A stretch of 64,000 nt of DNA from Volvox africanus (taxonomy: Eukaryota > Chlorophyta > Chlorophyceae > Chlamydomonadales > Volvocaceae), in NCBI GenBank assembly GCA_030268105.1, contig BSDZ01000021.1, positions 1,922,001 through 1,986,000 of the forward strand. The letters run 5' to 3'. This document shows positions 36,668 to 49,043 of this stretch, piece by piece. A model generated the notes under the pieces. That model was not told the origin of the DNA. It did not search any database and saw only the letters and a list, made by a program, of their open reading frames with translations. Positions within the stretch are counted from its first letter, which is position 1; every line of letters begins with the position of its first letter. A program made the position numbers and the translations under genes.

Positions 36668-39600
36668 CTAGTGCGCAGATCCGCCCTGCGACCCTGCATC
36701 CTCATTCCGCAGCCGTTTCCGATGGTCTTGCCCGATCCCCACTGCGCTGGTTCGATCTCCGCCATCTGACTTGCTCTCTTCCATCTCGCTTCGGGGTCTT
36801 CGTCCAAGGTCAAGGCTCAGGCTCCGGGCAGTACCGCTCGTGCCCATTGTCCCGTTACCCTTCCGCTGTTGCGCCGACCCTTCATGATGTTGCAGTGATG
36901 GCTCTGCTGCAGGAGCAACCTGATCGCCCTCCTGGCCAATGGCCGCATCGTCATCGTCATCGTAATCAACTAGCCCAGGCCATTGCCGCGATGATTCCTG
37001 CTGCCCGACATCCTGTGGCTGTCCTTGTGGGAGAAGCCCGGACTTCTCCATGCTTGCGTTGACAGCGTGCAATGCAGCCGTCTGCGCTTTTAAAAGCTGT
37101 CCTGGCTCTCCCGCATCAGGCGGTGCAGCAGCCGCGCCTCCGGTCACGCCCACGCCACCGCCCCCATCTGTACCCCCAGCCCCGCTGTAACCTTGCCCAT
37201 CGCGACCGTTGCCGCGTAAACTGCTGCGCGTTCCCAGATTCGGCCCATGCAGACCACTGGTACTTGCATTAAGGTTATCGCGTACTGGTGGCTGCTCCAC
37301 GTGCGCGTGGGGGCAATGCACATCCTCCTGTTCATCGTCCGCGTCCTCACTGAAATAATCCTCCTCGTCTTTATCTGCAACATGGATGGGCCGAAAGGCT
37401 TTGGCTATTGGCAGCTGCATATTTATATTCTGCCGCCAAAGGCGAATGCGAACGGTAGGTATAACGATCCTCGTGTGAGTGTGAAGAAAACGGCAGGACG
37501 GCAGGACAAGGTTTGTCTAGGTTTGTCCTAGACAAACCCAAATTCATGAAGGAGAACCACTTGCCGAAGGGTTCGATTTTGACCTTTATTTCCCAAGGTT
37601 TACCATATGAACTCACCGGGCTCCCTGTCATCACGTCTCCGCCTCCTTCCGTGCGCCTGCTGTGCCGCGACCCGTGTTTGATGTGAAATTCCACCAGAGA
37701 AGGCAAACGTCCGGCCCCGAAGGTTCGCAGCTGCTGACCCTGCAGATCCTGCTGAGCCAGGCGCGTCAGTCATCTCCTCGTCGCCACGCCCCGCCGGCCC
37801 GGTTCCCGTGCTGCCAGCCCTCTCAGGTGCCTGGTCATATTTCAACCGAAGTTGTTTGAACGTCTCCACATACGTCAGCTCGTCAAAACGATGACCGTAC
37901 GTTTCCACCTGCACGATAGGCAGGATTACAAGATGCCAGATAGAAGTCAATGCACACCCTCCCGACGCAGAGACAAAGGTACCGAGCTCGCATATACAGA
38001 GTACGAGCAACGTGTAGTAACTAAATTGACGCCGAAACACACCGTATCACAGAGGTACATGGTAAAAAATCTTCACACGCCTGGTCGCATTCGCATACCC
38101 ATACTACCCACCAGGTGATCCAGAATGGGCTTGATGTTCTCTTTTCTGATGTAGTCAATCAGGTCCAGCACTGCCGAGTTCAGCAGGTTGTAGCGCTCGC
38201 CGTTTTCAAAAAAGACCACCATTAGTGGTCCAAAGCAGTTGTAGCGTAACAAGTATCTGTTCCAGCATGCATGTGGGAACGGCGGTTACACTACGCGGTC
38301 ACTGCTTATGGCCGACTCACGCTTCCATGATCGTGGAGTGACCATGTGGCAGAAAATTCCTTATTAGTACGTTTGACCCAGCCGGACCCAACCCAGAAGG
38401 GCACCTGTACAATTCATACCAAACATGCTCCTTGGAGGCACTCCACCAAGACTACATGGTAAATAGTTCACGACTGCGTCCATCCGCCGTGCTAGGCGCC
38501 CACCTGGTAAAGAAGTCCTCCTTCAAGGCTACACACACCCGCATGAAGCGCACAGTAGCGCATACAAGCCACCGCTCACGGCGGTGCAGCAATCGCAATA
38601 CCTTCTCCACCAGGTGGTTACGCAACGTGTAATAACGTATCCGGTACGAGTGGTTTTGCACACAGAAGGAGAGCAGCTCCAGGATAAGCCCTAATGTGGT
38701 CGCCGGCACCGCACGAGTGCCGGTCGAGTTGATGCTCGAGTCGCTGCACGCAAAAACGGAGAAGGCGGGTCTAAACCAGTTCAATGCGCGATCCCTTGCC
38801 AATGCACATTAAGACAACAAAAGCCCGCACTGTTGCGGCCGGTTTGTGTCCCATCCCACCTGAGGATAACTCCGATTAACTTGTCGAGATATTTATCGTA
38901 AAAAACCTCTAAAAACTCGTTCTTCTCCACGGGCTGCTCCATTGTGTCCGGGTCCATGAGGAGCTTGATGGCCTCACACACCTGCCACATCCACATGCTG
39001 TAAGCGGTTGCATCCAACTCGCCCAGATATATTGCACTGTGCTTGTAGCCCCGCCAGCGCTGCCCTTGTTTATGCGGGATTCTTGGCAGTCTTTTGTAAA
39101 CAGTGCACCCATTCGGCCATCCGGAAACGCCACCATAACTGTGCATAATCGGGACCCTGTGTAGAGTGAACTGCATCAAACCAGCACCCGGACCGCTCCT
39201 AATCAACATTTGGAGCTTCCCAGACACCTACAAAGAAAGCCTCGAGCGCTGCACTGCTATGCATGCCCACATGGCCATGGCTCCCGATAGCTTACGCACC
39301 TGCTCTGCCAGACCCGTATCTCGCCCGTCCGTGAGCTCATGTATAAGCAACCCGAAGAGAGTGTGTTCTGGCTGCGTTTGGGTACAAAGCGCAATTTTCA
39401 GACTGTATGTTGAATTTCAGCTCTCACACATTCCTGACACACTCTATTTGCCCCGTGTACTATCCTTCCGGCACAGGTCCTTTGCACGATGTGAGTGTCG
39501 GTTTGCCTTTCATGTATGCCACGTGTGTCAAGCCATCCACGCCGATGCCATCCATGAAGCTTATGCAAGCGGCACAATTACCTGCTTGTAGAGAAACTCC

Positions 39601-42600
39601 CTCAATGCTAGAACATCATGCTGCATTGAGGACATGAGGATGTCCGTCGCCTTTAACTTAACATCCTCGGCGCTGTGCAGCATTATCCGCGTCACAACCT
39701 GTTCGCGTTGCAGAGGTGTATGCCACGCATACAGGGATGCCGCAACAGTACTACTTATCGGGGTGCGTTCAGTGGAAACCCTGATAAGGGGTTATTATTG
39801 GTTTTTATCGTGGTAAACCCCGATAAAACCCAAAGCTCCAATTTGGAGCTGCCGAAGATGCGACAACAGCATGAATGTCCTGAGCTCCTAGCGACCACCT
39901 CATCTAGCGACTCGTATATGTATATGAATATATGTAAGCATAGACATGCCCCACAGGTACGGGGATGCCGGTCTTTGGGTTCCACTTAACCACATCTTAA
40001 CCAACGTAGGGACGCCCGGACCTCAACCTCATATCCCTACCTCAAACAACCCCAACTGAATCAGCCTGTTGAAAAGAGATGCCCGCTGCTGCTGTTGCAA
40101 ATGCCGCGCCAAGCTGCAGAACTCCTGTGACCAGACACACCGGGAAAGGACGCGATGTGATGCCATACAACACCTGACGAAGTCGAGCATAAATCTCCCG
40201 CTATGTCAAACATGATTTACAGGCCTGAACGCACCTGCAGGAAAGCTACAAGGTCATGCCACTGGGTGTCGCTGGGATCTGTTTGCTGCAACCGCTGAAA
40301 CAGCTGCGGCAAGAAGCTGGGATCCGCCATAAGCGCGCCCACAACTTCCATATTATTAAACAAGGCCAACGATGACAGCGTGGCGTACGTTGCGTCGTCG
40401 AGGGACCTGATATGATTGCATGCAGACAACAGCTCCTAAGAAGTTGCTAGCGAGACACTCAGTTCGGCACTCGAAGAGCTAGATGAGATCATCCACACAT
40501 TTCCATGCCCGTTTCGAGCCATGGTTTATTCACTGACACCAGAGGCGTATCGACAGCATGCAGCCCAATTGTATTCAGAACGGCAGCGAACCGTCAATAG
40601 CGCATATTACTAGCAAAAAGCCCCACTCGGAGTGCTTTCGTAGAGCAAGATCCATAAGCACCTGCGTCTTCTTGCAGGTCACATCATCCCCCAACCGTAA
40701 CCTTACCGTGGAAGGATGACATCCTTCAGGTACTGTATTCGGTACGTTTGATGAATTTTTGCTAGGATCTGCGGATTCGTTATGGGCACCACTTCCTGCG
40801 TGGCAAGAGGATCCGTGATATTGACCCCTTATAACGTGCCCATTGGTCGAGAAGGTTCACCGTGTGAGGCCCCCCAACATAAAGTTTCATGCACATCGCG
40901 ATTGCCCACACAAAACGAAACCCTAGACAGCCTCATATGCACCTGGACGCAAACCTGACGCACTCGCTTGAACAAAAGCCCGTTACCCACACGTGTTCGC
41001 AACGCCCCCCAAGACGCCCTCTATACATGTCCGTCACTGGCAGGGCAGGGACTGCATCTGCGGCCCAGGAAAGCTATTTGTTTATAATCATACTTACACG
41101 TTCCGTAAAAACCAAAATCATACACTGAAAACATTGTAGTCATAGACACAATTGCAACCATTGGTTGAAGCATAAAGGAAATAACAAGTTTTACCCAAGC
41201 TTCGAAATACATCCTATTGTAAGGACCTTGCCATTTTGCTGGTCATCACATTTTAACAGTTCTTGTTCTCACCTTGAACTGTACGTGGCTTTGCAAGAAA
41301 TCCCGGTGCTTTTGTGGCTGCTTCACATCCGGGTCATACTCCAGCGCTCCTAGCACATCCATGACGTGCTCCTCCCGAAGCAACTCCTCTAGCACGCTGC
41401 TGTCATTAAGCATAATTGCGCTCCTTACAATAGTGTACATGTGTGCAAGACCTTCGTTGTCTTCCAGGTCTTCGCATTGCTGCAATGGGTAACGCGGCAC
41501 GTTTGTGGTGTGATGCACTCTTCGAACTATGAATTAAAAATTATGTCGTGGACCGTCGCAATGCCTCCAGATGGATACTTGCAAGATTCATTCCCACCTA
41601 CATGAATCTTAGCCATGCTCACCTTGAATTGATCGAGCAGTGCAGGCAGATAATTCTGCTTCATCAGCTGAGCTGCTATTCGATCCCTCTGGAATGGCGG
41701 CACGTGCGACAGGGCCTGCAAATGACATGGGTTTTAGCCTTTGGAGCTGCATTCGCACCCCACTCTCCGCACGCCAACCTCTCATTGCACACCTTTGCGA
41801 TATCCTCCAAGTGACGCCTATCCGGCGCTGGTAGCTCCAGTTCGTTATCCAGGAAGTCCCCTGCGAAGGCAGGCGGTACGACCATCAATTCATCCCTAAA
41901 TCAACCGCATTGCAGCACTTTGAAAACGGCGGTTGCCCATAGGTTCCCAAGTGTACCCCACTTGTTGTCGGCTGGTCGTACTCGTCGACAGTTGACTTCC
42001 GGCCACGCTCATGATCTGCGGAAGGCGCAAACTTAAGGCCCTGCGAAACCGAATAATAATGGCGCGCTGCTTACCTTGATGCCTCCTATGCTCCTCTTGC
42101 TGTACCTGCTTGATCTGCTGCCTGGTGGTGGGGCCAGGGGAAAACCTTTTTCCAATCTTGCAGCGGCCATATGCGACCGGCCAGACTATAGCTGCTTACC
42201 AGATGTGATCACAGCCCACTTGTTCCTGAAAGCTGATTGCAACGTCTGTCGATATTTCCGCGTCATGCCACGTGATAATCGTGGACTCTGCATTCAACGA
42301 CTGAGGTCAGTTTTTGCTCACAGCTCCTGAAATTCTGGCTTGGACACCCTCACCACCAGAGCGGCTGTATATGTCCTCGCGCGATATTTGGTGCACAAGC
42401 AGCGTCTTTCCGTTCTCTTCCTCAGAGATTACCACCAACCCCATCGCGTGCGCTTGCTGCAGGAGATGCGTCACCAAGACCATAATGCAGTTATAAGCAA
42501 AAGAACTATCCTATATAACGCAAGCTGTCCTTGCGGTGTCGGGGACGACCGCTGGAAAGCGCGGTCAAGAACCCTTTCCGCCGCCGAGCTCACCTCCATG

Positions 42601-42698
42601 TACTCCACGCTGATATGCCCAGTTCCCTTGTCTTCCCATTGCCCCTCTGCATTTAATTTGTAGACCTTGACGCGGTGCATGGAGAAGTTCGTGTGCAT
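36668..42698 (-). CDS. PPP4R3: Serine/threonine-protein phosphatase 4 regulatory subunit 3 (SMEK/PSY2)
   Basis: About 18 exons from ATG 42698 to stop 36668, roughly 947 aa. It is the targeting subunit of PP4 in DNA-damage and chromatin signalling. Exon 1 has the EVH1/PH-like start RVKVYKLNAEGQWEDKGTGH; then STIITWHDAEISTD and GCDHIW; the armadillo-like body has NEGLAHMYTIVRSAI, LGALEYDPDVKQPQKH, IHQTYRIQYLKDVILPR, NEFLEVFYDKYLDKL and NGERYNLLNSAVLDLIDYI. The tail is disordered, with YFSEDADDEQEDVH and the family's GLVDYDDDD motif. Other exons: 42456-42354, 42287-42200, 42121-42075, 41895-41793, 41715-41623, 41479-41273, 40795-40707, 40406-40235, 40124-40041, 39698-39582, 39371-39300, 38981-38860, 38743-38504, 38256-38112, 37908-37617 and 37374-36668. 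One short exon near 42015-41957 fits in sense but leaves a one-base phase conflict with the next; that junction is unresolved. A second ATG at 42680 is an alternative start. Confidence 0.92.
37510..37538. repeat. Perfect 12-bp inverted repeat in the last PP4R3 intron
   Basis: Arms GGTTTGTCTAGG and CCTAGACAAACC pair exactly around a TTTGT loop. It lies within intron 37375-37616 and could form a hairpin in the transcript of either strand. Confidence 0.75.
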
Positions 42699-43075
42699 TT
42701 GTCCGCTACTTAAGGCGTATATCTTCCCTCTTTCTAAGTGCCCATTATAAACATTTTAAGGTACATCAATTATTTGGAGAGCTGGAGTTCAGATAGAAAG
42801 GCAAAACGATATGGTAACAGTGATAGTTAGGAGTGGCAACAACCTTTGAACACATAGAGCTAGTAGCTGAAACCACACGCAGAACCATTAGTTACAGCTC
42901 ATAATGCGTACTGTCAAAGTTGGTTGTTTTGATTATGGGGAGACTGCGAGTCAGGAAAGCGGTTCGTACGTTGCATTTTCCTGCATTCCGGGACTTCCCA
43001 CTTCCACTTCCAACCGTTAGATCTAGTACACACCTTTGAACTCGCTTCCTGGAATATATTGTAATTATACCCACA
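42699..43075. promoter_or_regulatory. Head-to-head intergenic region, PP4R3 / RNase H2A
   Basis: 377 bp between divergent start codons of two nuclear housekeeping genes. AT-rich; no specific element recognised. Confidence 0.45.
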
Positions 43076-45583
43076 ATGGATGATGGCACCGTTTATACAC
43101 GGGACTTCTCCTGTGTCGCGGGGACGAGAATTGTCAACCAATTGCGAAATGAGCAGTGGATCCGGTCACCATGCATTCTAGGCGTAGGTGAGACATAATG
43201 GCGCTCGGTTCCGGGACATTCGTATTGCCTGGCTGCTGTTTCAAATCCTGCAATCGACGTGCTGGTGCGTCTTTGCACACAGATGAGGCCGGTCGTGGCC
43301 CCGTCCTTGGGCCGATGGTTTACGCCAGCGCCTTTTGCCCTCAAAGCTCCAACATCTCTGATAGGTGCGGGGAAGGCAGGTGGCTACCAGGAAGGTGTCT
43401 GGAGTCACAATGTTGGGCACGGCTTTAGAGAGGATCTTGCGCAAGTATAGAAACGCATTCTTAAATACCCGATTCTGGCAAACACGTAAATTCCTGCTCG
43501 CCCTTCCCTTTCAGGGGCTATGCGGACTCTAAAACACTTACACACGAGGCTCGCGCGAAGCTTTTCAGGGCCATTGATGCAGACACAGGTGTTGGTTGGG
43601 TGGCACACATAATGTCTGCGCAGCATATCAGTAATCACATGCTTGGCAAGTAAGTATTTTGTTTCCTTATCCCCAAGGGGTGCCGTAACTCGCGCTCACC
43701 AGTAATCTTAGTTGTCAGCTAACACAGGCAGATGCCTGTACTGCCCCATTTACATGACAGGGATAAGGTCAGCCTTAACTCCCTGGCCTTTGATGCGACG
43801 TGCCACGTAATTCGATCTGCGCTGGAAGGCGGTGCGAATATAAAGCAGGTTCGGCGCGGGACTTTTGCAGTAGGCAAAACATTATTGTTCGTTCAGGCGG
43901 CTTTTGCCTGCCATTATGGTACGGGTCATTCCTGGTATGCAGCTTAACGCATCATTTATTGCTGATGCGCTAAGCGGCTTTAATAGCGATTTGTGTGCAC
44001 CATGCTTATCCATTACGCATCCTTCACACCTGCCGACACCGTGGCGTGGATACAGTGTCCCCGTGTGTCCTTGGGCGGGGCAAACCCCGTCCGGCCCTGG
44101 TCGCTAGGTCTATGTGGACACGGTCGGAGATGCGGAACGCCACCGAGAGCGACTGAGCCGCGCTTTTCCCGGCATTGACTTCACCGTCTGCCCCAAGGCG
44201 GACTCACTGTGAGATTGCGGTTGTTACAGGAGGCGATTCTTGTAGGGATTCGTTGTGCTAAGAGCGGCTGGGTCCCTCTGCTTCGTACACAGCGTCTGGT
44301 AGGGTTGTTGCTGAGTCTACTACTTCGTCATTTGCGATTGGGGAATTTATCAATAGTGGGTGTGACCAGAGTTTTAGACTGTACCTACCACACGTCTCAC
44401 AAAAGTGTTTCCCAAAAGATTGCTATCCAACGTAATAGCTGTGCAAAGGTGTTCTGCCCTTGTCCCTTACGTTCGGATGTTCACTTGGTGCAGCTACCCT
44501 ATCGTCAGCGCTGCAAGTATCGTCGCAAAGGTGATTCGAGACAAGTCCTTAGTGGACTGCCAACAGGTATACCGCGTACCGTGCACCTTCCCATGGCATG
44601 TGGCTTCAGTAGTTTCTTATGTTTGTAGCTTAGAATGCCGCAGGCATTCCGCAACCTCCCTCAAGCAAATCATTCGTTGCACGAACGTTACACATATGTC
44701 TCGAGCGGCCTGCGCAAAACCTGGAAATTTATGAATCCTCGCCACCGGTACTAACCTGCTAGCTAGGACATGCCCTAAGTAGGTAGGTGTGGTGGAAGCT
44801 GCATGCGGATGTCTTGAGGATATGGTGGTACGACATTGCGTAATTCTATACTGATTCCAGTTTCGTGAACAGGTAGAGGGACGCGGGAGTCCTTTCGTAC
44901 GAAAGATCGTAACTACCAGTGTCAGGGCGATCAGATCAGATCAGTGTCGGGGCGCTGCACGTCCCCGATGCTAACCTTCTTAGAGTGCAGTACTTCGCAT
45001 ATATGTACAATTTTCTGGGGCGCGACACAATAAATGCAGGTTCTAGGTATTTTTGAAGTTCTTGAGACCCTTAATATATCCCCGACAGACCTCATTTATT
45101 TAAACCCAGGGTACCAATTCCTTTTTATCTTGGATGTAAATGCAACACGGGCAGGTCCTTAGTCTACAAGGCGACGTGGGCACTGGTTACCCGGGTGATG
45201 CTGCAACCATGGTGTGGCTCAAAGGCCATATACACCCTGTGCTTGGCTTTCCGCCCCTCGTGCGGCACAGCTGGGAAACTAGCGCCAGGTATGACTGCAA
45301 GCCATCGTCCTCAAGTGCTCCTGAAATTTTGCTGATATATGTCCTATTGCTCGTAAGGATGCTGTCTGAATTGCGGAACTGCAGGATGTTGGAGCCCCCT
45401 GAGGCTGTTTCCATCAAGTTTGAGGCAGACGATGCAGTGGACGGCGGCGGAGCGATTTGCTCGGCACAGCAGCGCCTGAACTTTGCCCGAACTGGTGGCG
45501 CAGGGCTGGTTGAGAGCAGTGGTTTGGGCCGTCACATATTTTTCAGAGCACGGAAACTGCAGCGCGTGACAGACGTTTTCTAA
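43076..45583 (+). CDS. RNASEH2A: Ribonuclease H2 subunit A (catalytic)
   Basis: Nine exons: 43076-43187, 43283-43364, 43515-43649, 43761-43848, 44108-44208, 44494-44566, a 12-nt exon 44861-44872, 45155-45288 and 45385-45583, giving 311 aa (human 299). The enzyme nicks RNA in RNA-DNA hybrids and starts removal of misincorporated ribonucleotides. All four acidic catalytic residues are visible at nearly the human positions: D38 and E39 in [15 protein letters not shown]143 in VYVDTVGD, and D171 in [19 protein letters not shown]. Also seen: [40 protein letters not shown] and [11 protein letters not shown]. The start is the first in-frame ATG ([11 protein letters not shown]). The micro-exon is inferred from alignment and is frame-neutral. 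A candidate TGTAA signal lies at 45735-45739. Confidence 0.95.
44861..44872 (+). other. Candidate 12-nt micro-exon of RNASEH2A
   Basis: TTTCGTGAACAG (Phe-Arg-Glu-Gln) lies between ATTCCAG and GTAGAG. Including it gives [22 protein letters not shown], which matches the spacing of the human segment between the KVARD helix and the GSGYP loop. Confidence 0.55.
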
Positions 45584-46374
45584 GCAACAATTATTGATCT
45601 TTGTTTACTGCTCCTTAGATTAGATTGCTCTTGGTGACAATTTTGTTGGATTTGCGGCCGCTCTGCCGTCATGAGCAAATAACGGCGATGACATATCTAT
45701 AACGATACAGACGTTTTTCATTATTGATTGTGGTTGTAAAGTGAGGATTCAGAGTATAGGAAGGGGAATTCAATTTGAACACATCTTTTTTCATTGGTTG
45801 TAAGTAGATTGATGGTTCATTCTCAACATCTAGCCACTCCAGCGGAATTCCGACACCACTATTTGGCGTCCTGCATGCCTGCCGCTCTGCAGTCTGGATG
45901 CTTAAGTCTGTGACAACCACCATGCCCATAGCGCACGAGATACGCTCACCATATGCTCATTCCATGTCCACGGAAGTAAACCACACGACAGGCAACGTGA
46001 AAGCACACCAGCTGCAATTCCCTTCCTTAGAATCGTACATCCAACCCTGCGCAAACTATTCGACAACCCGACCATAACACATCGTTCGTGCTATCAACCC
46101 CTTTACTATCGTTATGATCCCCTGCCGCAACCTCGCTCCAAGACTTCCCCAATCCCCTAGCTCACAAACCCTTCTTACCCCGACCTCTCCCGAAACCTGC
46201 ACTTCGTAGTAACTAAAACCACCCCGTCAGAAATACAAACTCATGGAATGGCCCTTCCTAGAGGAAGACAGCCTGTAGTTCACAGCTGCGACATGCAGCT
46301 GATATGATTCCTTAAACGGCTGCTATGCGCGCTGCAAAAAAATTGTTCAGAAAATGAACCACCCAGACGCCCGA
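45584..46374. other. Convergent intergenic region, RNase H2A / DnaJ
   Basis: 791 bp holding two 3' UTRs. The right part (about 46000-46260) is C/A-rich and rather featureless. No gene seen. Confidence 0.5.
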
Positions 46375-48668
46375 TCACTGCTGGGCACATTGAACACGTT
46401 GTCCTCGTGGCATGTCATCGTCATCATCAGACTCATAGCTCTCGCCTGCGCCCTTAGAAATATTAACACGAGACTTAAGCTCCGCCTCAATATCTGCAAT
46501 ATTGGAGATCGTGTGGACGTCTTCGATGTCGTCCACGTCCATGGCCCCGGTACCGTTGGCTGCAGATGCTGGAATAGGCAGGGCTGCCCGGATTGCCTGC
46601 GCCTGTACCTCTGTTAGAGACTCGGGGAACTCTACGTTGAAGCGCACATATAGATTGCCCTTCTGGTATGGCCGCCCTTGGAAGGGCATGCCCTCATCGT
46701 GGAGGCGCTTGAAAGAATTCGGCTTGATCACTTCGCCTATAAAGCACATATACAGGTCCGGCGGCAAAACCAACCACCATGTTTATGATATACATTCAAT
46801 ATTGGCGTATCACGTCCAGGATGACATACGAGTTATCAAGCTTGCCACTGTGTTAACACGTCCTTGCAACTTAAGTACGTCTCCTGTGGCCAAACTGCAA
46901 GTGATTACCTGACTAAACATCCAGGATTTGCGGCAGAAAATACTCACGTGAGGCGCTAATTCAGCGGACCTGGAGTTAACCTAGAGTATGAACGCAACGA
47001 AGCCGCGAGGGGAAGTACGAAGCTACTTATTGGAGACGAGACCTTAAGGAATCCTCGTACACACCTTGCGGGATAGTGACGCGTAGCACCCGACCGTCCA
47101 AGTGCTTGAACGTGAAGGTGCAACCCGTGAGGGCCTCCGTAAGCGAAATAGTCTTCTCCATCACAAGGTCCACACCAGCGCGCTGGAAGACGTCGTGCTC
47201 CTTCTGCACCACGACGAGGATGATGTCGCCTGGAGCAAGGCCCGGCTCCGAGCAGCCTGCCTCCCCTCGCAACACTATCTTAGCGCCGTGCTTCATACCC
47301 GCATCAATGTGCACATCGAAAGTCTTCTTGTCCGCCACGAGGCACTTGCCCTTGCAAGTGGTGCACTGGTCACCTGCCGTCCATGCGTTCATGAGTTGGC
47401 GTAAGGTTTGTTGACGTTCATTCCCAAGCGTGAAATCATACCGGTGAATAGAACGGACCAAGGAAACCGTGCAAACATCGAAACCTTCATAGATTACAAA
47501 ATACATATGCCAACTAAATGATCAACTGTAAGAAGCTCCCACCCATCTCCAACGCGATCCCACGCTAGCGTACCGGCAGGTGTATTGTATCCGCTACCAG
47601 CGCAGGCGGAGCATCTGCTCTGAATTTGTTGCATCATGCCTGGGCCGATTGGACGCAGCGTGACTTGCACACCCGTGCCTTGGCAAGTCTATCCGGGACA
47701 GCATGGAATCATCAGCGGGTCGGTCAAGCAGGCCGGATAACTTAGAAAGCCACACAGGTTCAAGAGGAAAGCTAGCCAATTTACGCACAAACCATCAGAC
47801 TAACTTTACTGATCTTACCCCCTCCTCTTACATGTGAACGCGCGAAAGATTTATAATCAACGCACCTGGCATTCGTAGCGCTTGCCAGTCTTGGAGCCAG
47901 AACCATTGCACGCGTCACATGGCAGCTGGCGAGACATGGACAGCTTCCTATCAAGGGCGGGGACAATGAATTATAAACTTCTCCAACTAAACGCCCAGTG
48001 TTTTTGACATATTCACTCACTTGGAGCCGCCCTTGTACAGGTCCTCCAATGAAACCTGCAACTTATGCACCACGTCCTCGCTTTTGCGCTCGCGCTGCCG
48101 ACCGCGACCGCCGCCCATACCGAACATCTCCGCGAACAGGTCCGTCATGCCACCACCGCCACCACCGCTGCCCATACCCTCCTTCATGGCATCCTCTCCA
48201 TACTGCAACCAGGATGCACAATGCAAAACACCATCAGTCTTCACCATACCAACAAAAGCACCTGCACTTCGCATACCTGATCGTAAACATCTCTTTTCTT
48301 AGGGTCCTTAAGCACGTCATACGCCTCGTTAATCTCCTTGAATTTCTCCGGGTCGCCACCTGTAAGCCGCCCGCCGGTGCACATGTGGTTAAAAGATTGC
48401 GAGAGCTGTTCCAGCACGTAAGTCGCTGTAATAAGAGGTGCCCAAGTCCTAACAACAACATTTTCTCACCCTTGTCAGGGTGCATCTTAAGCGCTAACTT
48501 CCTGTGCGCCTTCTTGATCTCATCCAGTGACGCGTCCTTGCTGACGCCCAGGAGCTCATAGTAACGAGTGTTGTTTACCTTTTTAGATCCTGAACCTCCA
48601 CGCGAAGGCATGTCGCCGCCCATTCCAAAACCACCGCCCATGCCCGCGAAGGGGAAGCCGCCGAACAT
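46375..48668 (-). CDS. Type I DnaJ (HSP40) co-chaperone with a farnesylation motif
   Basis: Seven exons in phase: 48668-48470, 48359-48277, 48202-48021, 47947-47866, 47688-47574, 47373-47065 and 46736-46375, giving 443 aa. It stimulates HSP70 ATPase and delivers clients in the cytosol. In order: a Gly/Met-rich N-terminal extension of about 30 residues; a J domain with [19 protein letters not shown] and HPD at 63-65; [19 protein letters not shown]; a Gly/Phe region with [12 protein letters not shown]; four zinc-binding repeats ([32 protein letters not shown]); a substrate-binding beta domain ([36 protein letters not shown]); an acidic tail; and the C-terminus QCAQQ, a CaaX box identical to plant ATJ2/ATJ3. 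Orthologous to the plant J2/J3 and yeast Ydj1 group. Confidence 0.96.
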
Positions 48669-49043
48669 TTTAGCTTACAGATTTCACTTCACTTTATGTG
48701 TTAACCCTATGTGGCATTTATTCAGTTAGGGCCTGGTTATATAGAATTTTTTAGGTTGTGCCACGGTTATAATGCCAAATTTCTACAGCCGTACGGGGGC
48801 ACTAGAGCCTTCTGAACTCTTCCTGCACTTACAGCAACGGTATCTGGCTTTGCCACCCATGCGCCTTCCATTCCAAACTGCAGCTATTAAACCTGCATAC
48901 ATCTCGCAAACGACACCGCCTCTCTCTGGTTGCACTTCTCAAAAAAACTCGCGTAAACTCGCATAGAACTATCCAACCCTGCTATGCCACAAACTATCAA
49001 TAAGTCAACGTCATACACTCCTTGCCAGAATTCGCAGGGCTTG
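48669..49043. other. Intergenic, upstream of DnaJ and downstream of the STI1-ankyrin gene
   Basis: 375 bp between two minus-strand genes; it holds the DnaJ promoter and leader and the STI1-ankyrin 3' UTR. TTACA near 48828 is a possible minus-strand TGTAA signal for the latter. Confidence 0.45.
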
